Part shown: piece by piece, positions 1 to 6,600 of the stretch | How the letters are laid out: each line of letters opens with the position of its first letter | Position numbering within the stretch: the stretch's first letter is position 1 | Origin: CAYGVT01 sp964353355 | GTDB taxonomy: Archaea > Thermoplasmatota > DTKX01 > GCA-020343715 | Direction: 5' to 3' | DNA: 31,270 nt | Assembly (NCBI GenBank): GCA_964353355.1 | Contig: CAYGVT010000047.1 | Span: forward strand, 1-31,270 | Made by a program: the position numbers and the translations under genes | Notes under the pieces: model-generated | Seen by the model: the letters and a program-made list of their open reading frames with translations, nothing else | Database searches by the model: none | Told to the model about the DNA's origin: nothing

Positions 1-105
1 AAGCCCCTCGCGGAGAAGGGATGGATAGAGGAGATGGGGCACACGAGGGCACGGACGGTGAGGATTTCAGAAGTGGGAAGACGCGTTGCGAGCAGTTTCA
101 AATGA
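1..105 (+). CDS. 3' end of a winged-helix (wHTH) protein, truncated by the window edge
   Basis: Frame 1 is open from the first base to a TGA at 103-105 and gives 34 residues. It begins KPLAEKGWIEEMG and ends VRISEVGRRVASSFK. The pattern is the last helix plus beta-wing of a winged helix: a 'PLxEKGxIEE' recognition-side helix, a short basic wing and a 'xRISExGRRVA' closing segment. The same pattern closes the CARF-wHTH protein at 24593-25315 (GPLLERGLVAE...VQITEDGRGVL), so this may be a second protein of that type or simply another archaeal wHTH regulator. It runs towards the membrane-protein gene on the other strand, with 24 bp between the stops. The start and any sensor domain lie outside the window. 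The coding call rests on pattern alone. Confidence 0.5.
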   Translation, partial: KPLAEKGWIEEMGHTRARTVRISEVGRRVASSFK

Positions 106-129
106 ATTGTATCAGAATCGCCTTGGCAT

Positions 130-702
130 TCAATTATTCTCGTCATCCATCTTTCTCGCGAGTGGATAGACATTCATCCTCGGGGGCTGCTTCATCGCCT
201 CCATCCGTTCTCTGACCCTGGCCTCCACGTAATCCAGTCCATCCATCCCGTACATCGATTCCGAGAGGTCGCACTGGTTCCTCGGGCCTTTCAGGTGGAG
301 GATGAGCGCGCGCCCGAGCCACGGGCTGCCTCGCGACGTGCCCTCGATCTCCTCGAAGGGCACGAAGACGCGGTAGACCAGCTCGATGCCGTTCGCGTAG
401 ATGCCGGGGACGTGCCGGTTGGGGACGAAGTACGCATACGTGATGATGAACGACATCAGGAACATCATGCCCATTATGATGGCCATGAACGGTATAGACG
501 GAGGCCACCGGGAATAGACCTCGATGGGGACGAGGAGGACCAATGCGGGGACGCAGAGGGCGAATGCCCAACGCAGGACGTAGCGTCCCAGCCGCATGCT
601 CATCTCAAGTTCGGTGGCGAACAGCAGGCGCCCACGGTCGAGGTGGGATGCTTTCACCGGGATGCCATCCTGGATGACCCTCTCCCCACGGCCCGCTCGC
701 AT
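130..702 (-). CDS. Small membrane protein, two helices plus cytosolic beta-rich domain
   Basis: I do not recognise a named family. The 190-residue product has a short basic N-terminus, two hydrophobic segments at about residues 41-61 and 69-92 forming a hairpin, and a soluble C-terminal half (about 100-190) with alternating beta-like stretches such as GIELVYRVFVPFEEIEG and RALILHLKG. This layout resembles small archaeal and bacterial membrane proteins with a PH-like domain after a helical hairpin, which is inference. The ATG at 702 has GGAG 10 nt upstream and a TATA box near 744, which gives a short leader. It is a single-gene unit, convergent with the gene at the left edge. No enzymatic motif is visible. 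Confidence 0.7.
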   Translation of the reverse strand: MRAGRGERVIQDGIPVKASHLDRGRLLFATELEMSMRLGRYVLRWAFALCVPALVLLVPIEVYSRWPPSIPFMAIIMGMMFLMSFIITYAYFVPNRHVPGIYANGIELVYRVFVPFEEIEGTSRGSPWLGRALILHLKGPRNQCDLSESMYGMDGLDYVEARVRERMEAMKQPPRMNVYPLARKMDDENN

Positions 703-740
703 CGTCGGCCTGCTCCAGCAGTGATGATGGAAATCTGGAC

Positions 741-747
741 ATATAAT
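741..747 (-). promoter_or_regulatory. Probable TATA box for the 190-aa membrane protein
   Basis: Read on the minus strand this is ATTATAT, centred about 42 nt upstream of the ATG at 702. With the archaeal TATA-to-start distance of about 26 nt, this predicts a leader of about 16 nt that contains the GGAG. Confidence 0.4.
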
Positions 748-882
748 CTTCTCATATGAGGAACTCTCTTTCGTTCGCGTGATCTCGGGTTCTGGATGCC
801 AGGATGGAATTCAATCGTTCACATGTGTGCTGGTAGCATCTTTAGGATATACACCATCCGTGGCCAATACGGCCCCTATCGC

Positions 883-1566
883 TTACTCATCGGTTCCGTT
901 GATAGCGATCTCATTCGATAGAACATCAAGGACTGCCTGCTTCAAGTGAGGCAGAAGAGAAGAGAAACCGTCGCGATATCCAGGGGCCATGCCATAGAAA
1001 TAATCCTCGTCGTATCTCAGCCAGATGCCACCAGCAAGGTCGTCGTGGTCTTCGGGCAGAGGCGAGTCGGATATGTCCACTCGATCCAATACCTCTTGGG
1101 ATATGAATTGGATGCCACCTGGAGTATCAAGGACATTGTCCATGTCGTATCCCAATTCGTCGTAGTAGTCAGAACAGATCCCGACTGCATAGATTGCCTT
1201 GAGCCCTACTACAATCTCCTTCAGTACCTCGGCGAGGGCATCGAACTGATCAGGCATGTCGACCAATGTCCAGTCCGGGGCATCGAGGAAGACGATATCA
1301 TAACCAGGAGGAGGCTTCAACTCCTTTCTCAGAGAAGCGCTCATCGTCCCATCCAGGGTCAGCTCGACATCATTGGCATAGAACCCCAGGCCCCCTTCCA
1401 TCCTGTACTCGCCGACCGGCGGGAGGGAGGCAAGGTTCTCTATGGGCTTGGGGATAGGACTGTGTGGGAATCTCGATAGGCGGTCGAATAGCGAACGGAT
1501 GTTCGCATTGGTCAGTTCGGTTGTCCGAGCAATGATGCTGAATCTAAAGTAATGCTCCAATTCCAT
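883..1566 (-). CDS. Hypothetical acidic soluble protein, second gene of a coupled pair
   Basis: The family is not recognised. The product is 227 residues, acidic, with no signal peptide or membrane segment. Features visible are an Asp/Tyr-rich stretch (CSDYYDELGYDMDN, around residues 131-144) and hydrophobic segments consistent with an alpha/beta fold. The ATG at 1566 begins only 3 nt after the stop of the 272-aa gene, so the two are almost certainly translated from one mRNA and coupled. The matched size and soluble character suggest a two-subunit complex or an effector/partner pair, but nothing in the sequence shows which. G+C is lower than in the giant genes nearby, which may mark accessory DNA. 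Confidence 0.7.
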   Translation of the reverse strand: MELEHYFRFSIIARTTELTNANIRSLFDRLSRFPHSPIPKPIENLASLPPVGEYRMEGGLGFYANDVELTLDGTMSASLRKELKPPPGYDIVFLDAPDWTLVDMPDQFDALAEVLKEIVVGLKAIYAVGICSDYYDELGYDMDNVLDTPGGIQFISQEVLDRVDISDSPLPEDHDDLAGGIWLRYDEDYFYGMAPGYRDGFSSLLPHLKQAVLDVLSNEIAINGTDE

Positions 1567-1569
1567 CCC

Positions 1570-2388
1570 TCATATCCCTGTCTGCCCCTTTGGCAACAGG
1601 ACCTGATCCCCGGAGCCCAGTATTAGTTCTGTTGTCTGGGGCGATATCGCCTTTTCCGGCGTTGTCAGGTCCTCCAGGTAGAAGAACACGATATGACCTT
1701 CCACGATTTCCATATGCCATTCTGGATTGCTGTTCGCATAGGCGCGCAGCCTGGTAAGGATGACATTATCGTATCTGTCCAGATTGAAGATGTTGAAGGG
1801 CCAGATGCGCCTCTCCGGTGGGGGCATCGTGTCGTGCGTCTTGACCCATCGATTGTAGTGGTAGTGCCCGAACCCGTACACGACGTCGAACAGGGTCGCG
1901 AACTCCCTCAAGACGAAGAGGAACGGTTTCCTCTGATTTGGATCCTTTGGGTCATTGTTGTCCTTCCTCGTGAAGTAGCCGATGCTATAGCAATCCGACC
2001 TTTGGTATTTCGGGTAGATCTCCGGCTTCCCTGGCATTCCAGCGCAGGCTTGGAAGTAGCTCTCATGATCGACCTTCAAGCTGGCCTTCCGATGTTCCGG
2101 GTTGTTGATGTCGAACGGTCCGGACCATCGCTCGGGGTCCAGGTCACCCGGGTCCGCTAGAATGAATCTGGGCTCGTAGTAATAGAAGCTGCCGTCCAGT
2201 AATTTCTTTCTATCACCCGCCCATCCGGAAGTCTCATCTTCTAGGTACTCCAATTGCGTGAAGAAGTTACGGAGCTCCAGGTCATATTGAAATCGCTTGA
2301 CGGTCTCCGGTGTGAGCCTCTCCTGTGGATAGTACGCCCAGACGAAGAAGCCTAGAGTCCCATCGGTCTCAATCATGTCGAAATCCAT
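1570..2388 (-). CDS. Hypothetical soluble protein, first gene of a coupled pair
   Basis: The family is not recognised. The product is 272 residues, soluble, and rich in Tyr, Phe and Trp, for example FGHYHYNRWVKTHD and FNIFNLDRYDN. The His/Tyr cluster around FGHYHYNRW would be the first place to look for an active or metal site, but no known motif is complete. The start at 2388 fits a leaderless transcript, because a TATAATAG box lies about 28 nt upstream. The 227-aa gene follows after 3 nt, so this gene leads a two-gene operon. The bidirectional intergenic space beyond it separates it from the + strand orphan at 2669. Confidence 0.72.
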   Translation of the reverse strand: MDFDMIETDGTLGFFVWAYYPQERLTPETVKRFQYDLELRNFFTQLEYLEDETSGWAGDRKKLLDGSFYYYEPRFILADPGDLDPERWSGPFDINNPEHRKASLKVDHESYFQACAGMPGKPEIYPKYQRSDCYSIGYFTRKDNNDPKDPNQRKPFLFVLREFATLFDVVYGFGHYHYNRWVKTHDTMPPPERRIWPFNIFNLDRYDNVILTRLRAYANSNPEWHMEIVEGHIVFFYLEDLTTPEKAISPQTTELILGSGDQVLLPKGQTGI

Positions 2389-2412
2389 ACGTGTCTGTAT
2401 GCGCTCAACGGT

Positions 2413-2420
2413 CTATTATA
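2413..2420 (-). promoter_or_regulatory. TATA box for the two-gene operon (272-aa and 227-aa genes)
   Basis: On the minus strand this reads TATAATAG, centred about 28 nt upstream of the ATG at 2388. The spacing is typical of an archaeal leaderless promoter. Confidence 0.5.
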
Positions 2421-2539
2421 GTTGGTGGAAAGTCAAAGTGCCTGAGCCTCTGCGTCTCAACGGATTCGAGGCATTTTCCAGGTTCTGAGCCAGTAAAATG
2501 GTGTGATGGATTGGCACTTTCATCGACCTCCCCCCTGGG

Positions 2540-2551
2540 GCCTTATAAGGC
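2540..2551. promoter_or_regulatory. 12-bp perfect palindrome containing a TATA element
   Basis: GCCTTATAAGGC is a perfect palindrome with TTATAA at its core, placed about 120 bp before the + strand orphan gene at 2669. It could be the TATA box of that gene, giving a leader of almost 100 nt, or a repressor site overlapping the TATA box. The symmetry means direction cannot be read from it. Confidence 0.35.
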
Positions 2552-2668
2552 TGAATGATTATTTTCGGTCTAACAGGTGGAAGAACGATGTGGACCATCG
2601 AGCGGCCGTATGTCCGTCACGCCCCCCACCGGACAGCGGGACCGACCGTCCACGGATGAGGAGGCACC

Positions 2669-3073
2669 ATGCCATCAAGGAGATACCATCTGGAGTTCGA
2701 CGAGCGCCTCCGTAGAAACGATGTCATCTGCGAGGACACCTTCGGGGATACAGTGCACGCCCGGCTCGACCGTAACTCCAAGCACATGGGGGACATGCAT
2801 CGCGAGCTCGACTACTTCCATTCCGTGGAGGGCATCCGGGACTTCATCGACAATATCGTGCACAGCATCGGGAGCATATACCAGGGCACCGCGACGGACT
2901 ACGTCCGCATCGCGTACGGGCATCTGTGCTTGGACTACATGGCGTCCAAGCTGAAGAGGGAATACGATTGCACAAACAAGGAACTCGACTGGGACGAGGT
3001 GTACACCAGGACGTGGAGATACTTCCAGAGGAACGGGTTCCATAGGGCACGAAATGTGGAGTCATCTTGCTGA
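2669..3073 (+). CDS. Hypothetical small soluble protein
   Basis: The family is not recognised. The product is 134 residues, predicted largely helical and charged, with no membrane segment. A strong Shine-Dalgarno GAGGAGG (2658-2664) sits 4 nt before the ATG, and an in-frame TGA at 2657-2659 excludes any longer start, so the start is well determined. It has paired Arg-rich and Asp/Glu-rich helices, several His and Tyr residues, and a single Cys at the C-terminus. It stands alone between the minus-strand operon and a gene-free stretch. The complementary ORF over the same bases lacks such a ribosome binding site. Confidence 0.62.
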   Translation: MPSRRYHLEFDERLRRNDVICEDTFGDTVHARLDRNSKHMGDMHRELDYFHSVEGIRDFIDNIVHSIGSIYQGTATDYVRIAYGHLCLDYMASKLKREYDCTNKELDWDEVYTRTWRYFQRNGFHRARNVESSC

Positions 3074-3614
3074 GGGATGAGGATGTCTTGGATAGGGGAA
3101 GGGGGATGTGGGCGAGGTTCGGAATGCTCGGATGAATTATATCATTGATAGGGGATTTATCAACAAGGATGATTCAATTCTGATGAGAATTCATGTCCGT
3201 GCGCGAGCATTGGCGGCGATAGTGAACGACGCGACCAGCTCCATCCCATCGATGGATGTTACCCCTCTGAGAGATAGAACCCCGAGAATACGCCGCGGTG
3301 GTAATCCCACTTCGTCGAAATAGAGTTGACATATCTGGTCATCATTTCACCTGGAAAATCGAAAAGACTATCTACTGGTAAAAGCGTCAAGCTGTCTGGC
3401 TGGCTTGAGGTTGTCAGTACTGAGGGGCAAGGTCGTAGAGATTGGATTGGCGAGGTCCGCCATTCTAACTGGTCCATCGATGGTGGGAGAGCATCGGTCA
3501 ATATGGGAGCGCTTCATCTATTGACATCCGTGGGTGGGCGGCGCATTCCTGACATAAATTCCTGGAAGGCACGTCGCGTCGAGCCCGTCTTTTCCTGCAG
3601 GAGGGATTGAGCGT
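3074..3614. other. Gene-free stretch before the first giant gene
   Basis: I see no convincing gene in these 541 bases. Short ORFs on both strands have odd composition and no ribosome binding site. Near 3142-3162 there is a small inverted repeat (TTGATA/TATCAA), and around 3556 an AT-rich TATA-like patch that could serve the giant gene. The Shine-Dalgarno AGGAGGG of that gene is at 3599-3605. Confidence 0.4.
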
Positions 3615-6600
3615 ATGATGGCCCTAATCAATAAACGACGCTTACGGGCGGTTCGTAGGAGATTTCGACTGCCCATGCTCTTCATTGTGTCGGTCCTCCT
3701 CTCTACCCAGGGGCTGATGCCCCTTGAGTGCCGGGCTTCTGATATCCGCTCTGGGCCCATGGAGCCTCAATCCAGCCCGGAGCAGTACCCGGTCTGGTCC
3801 GACCCCCTCGATGACCTCAGCCATGTGTATGTGCCAACGACCGGACTGGCGGGGGTCGAGGTGGTCGGCGGGGAGGCTCATCTGAAGTCTGGGAGGACAG
3901 ACGGATGGTTCGCCTCCTCCGTCATCTCCTGCCCCAAGGGCCACCTGTACGATTTTATCCTGATCGAGGCAGAGCTCCCTGGCGACAGCTATGTCGAGAT
4001 TTCGCTGCTCAACGCCTCTGGGGAGTCCACGGTTGTGGGCTTCGCCAATGAGACCATCCCCGGGTTTATAAAGGTCCGCTCCATCGAGCTCTCTATCCGT
4101 GACGTCGATCCCCTTCGCTATCCTCACGTGAGGGTCCAGCTGGACCTCCATGCTGACGGCATCAACCGACCACGCATCCTGAGCTGGGCCCTTTACTTCA
4201 TCGGTGAGGATGTGTGGATGGATGACTTCAAAAGCAGGGGCAAGATGGACGTCTCAAGGGGAATCGACCTGGCTGACGGCCAGCTCGCCCTCAATCATAG
4301 TCACAAATCGAGCAGCTCTTCATCGAAGGATTATCCGAAGTTCCCCACGATCGCGCAACTACCTGTGTACAGGACGACCGTCATGTACGCCTATTATGCG
4401 AACTCGGCCCGCACAGGTTATGAGGAGGGGTCGTACACCGCGACGAACTACACCTACAGGATGGCGTTCGACGACCTCAATTCGGACGGATATCTCGACC
4501 TGCTGTTTGCCAACTATGGCACCACAGGCAACTACCCCGAGGTCTGGTGGGGGTCGGCCTCGGGATCGCTCTCGCCGTCAGCATGCAAGAAGTTCGCCAT
4601 CCCCGAGGGCTATGGTATCGACACTGGCGACGTCAACGGCGATGGCTGGACGGATGTCGTCATCGCCGCCCATTCCTCCGGCACGGGCTCGGCCGTCTTC
4701 TTCGGGGACGGCTCTGGCCAGTTCAACTCGTTCCCTGATGTGCAGCTCCCCCAGTACCTCTATGTGAGGACCGGGGACGTCAACGGCGATGGCTACGATG
4801 ACCTTGTGTTCTGGAGCGGTGGTACTTACTACAAGACCAAGGTCCATATGGGGGGTCCCCTTGGGCCCAGTTCCACGGCGGACCTGACGATCGATAGCGG
4901 CATATTCTTCTATATGGTAGTCCAGGACATCAATGCAGATGGCTTCGCGGACGTCATCTGCGCCCGTCAGCACGATGAATGGGTCTTCCTCGGCAGCCCG
5001 AGCGGCCTGGACGCGACCGTCGACTACGTGCTTGGCACGACCAATGATGGCGCCCGCAGTTGCGGAGCGGGGGACATCAATGGCGATGGATGGCTGGACC
5101 TCGTGTTCCTGTCCATCGATGTCATAAACATCTTCGAGGGCACAGAATCGGGGTGGGACAATGCCAGCCGGCGCACATTCGATGTGGGCCTGACCACATG
5201 GGCATTGCTCGTGGCGGACGTGGACAGGGATGGATTCGATGATGTCATCATCCAGGCCGAGGGCGTGCTCGATGTCTACAAGGGCTCGCCCTCATGGTCC
5301 ATGGACCGCATCGTCAGGAGGCCCTCCACGAGCTCCGCCTATGACATGGCCATTGCTGTGCCCAAGGGGTCCATGGCCAAGGGCTACTCCGGCCACTTCG
5401 TGACGGAGGAGATCTCCATCCCGGCCGCTAAGAAGTGGGACGTGCTCGACCTCTCCGCGAGGATGGAGACCAACACGACGCTGCGCATCACGCTCCTCGA
5501 CGCCTCGCGCGCGCCGATCAGCGGTTTCGACAATCTGACGGCCATGAGCCTCGACCTCTCCCGGTTGACCCAGAGCTCAATACGTGTGCGCGTCGACCTG
5601 ACCAGCGAGCTGAACACGACGAGCCCGTGGCTCGAGAGGTTGACCGTGACCTGGATCGACCGGATGAGCTGGATGGACCGGTTCTTCGGGACGACGAGGG
5701 TCGACCGCCTCCTCGGCATGACCGTCGGTGAGGGTGCCCTCGGGCACTCCTCACAGACATCCTACGGACCGTCGCTGTTGTTCGCGAGCCTTCGGAACGA
5801 CCTCGGCGGTGCCTCCCCGAGCCTCGGATTCACGGACTCGGGGGCTCTCAATTACAACGACTGTCCGCCCATCGAGCTCGAGGCGTCCCACGCCCATGCC
5901 ATCGATTGCGCGGACGTCGACGGGGACGGGCTTGCGGACCTGGCCCTTGCCAACTATCGGGAGGGTGGCTCGTACTCGACGACGAGTCCTATCTACCGTG
6001 CCACTCCCATGGGCTGGCGGGACGCGCCCGAATGGACGTTCGACACCATCGGTGCCCATGACGTCCTGCTCAGGGACCTCAACCGAGACGGCAACATCGA
6101 CGTCGTGTTCGCCCAAGAGACCGATGGGACGACCTACTCCCACCCCAGCGTCCTGTTCTGGGGCTCGGCCTCGGGGTTCAACTCGACCGCTGATGTCACG
6201 CTCGCCACCACGGGGGCCACGGCCGTCGAGGCGGCCGACCTCGACGCCGACGGATGGCTCGACCTCGTGTTCGCGTGCGGCCGGGCGGCCTCCAGCTCGT
6301 GCGACAGCATGGTGTTCCTCCAGCGGGCCACCGGCTTTGACGGGACGACGCCCGACCATCTGCTCCCCACCCAGAGCGCCGATGCGGTGGCGGTCGGGGA
6401 CCTCGACGGGGATGGTGCCTTGGACATCGTGTTCGCGAACAACTTCTCGACCGGCATGACCGAGATCGACAGCTTCATCTACTGGGGCCTGTCAGGGGGC
6501 GGCTTCGAATCCTCGCCCAGAGGCGTCAGGACCGCTGGAGCATCGGATGTGAAGGTCGCGGACCTCGACGGGGATTCGGACCTGGACCTCGTCTTCGCCA

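Noticed and set aside
3326..3610. Short ORFs before the first giant gene
   Set aside because: ORFs of 80-94 codons on both strands overlap each other and lack start signals or recognisable features.
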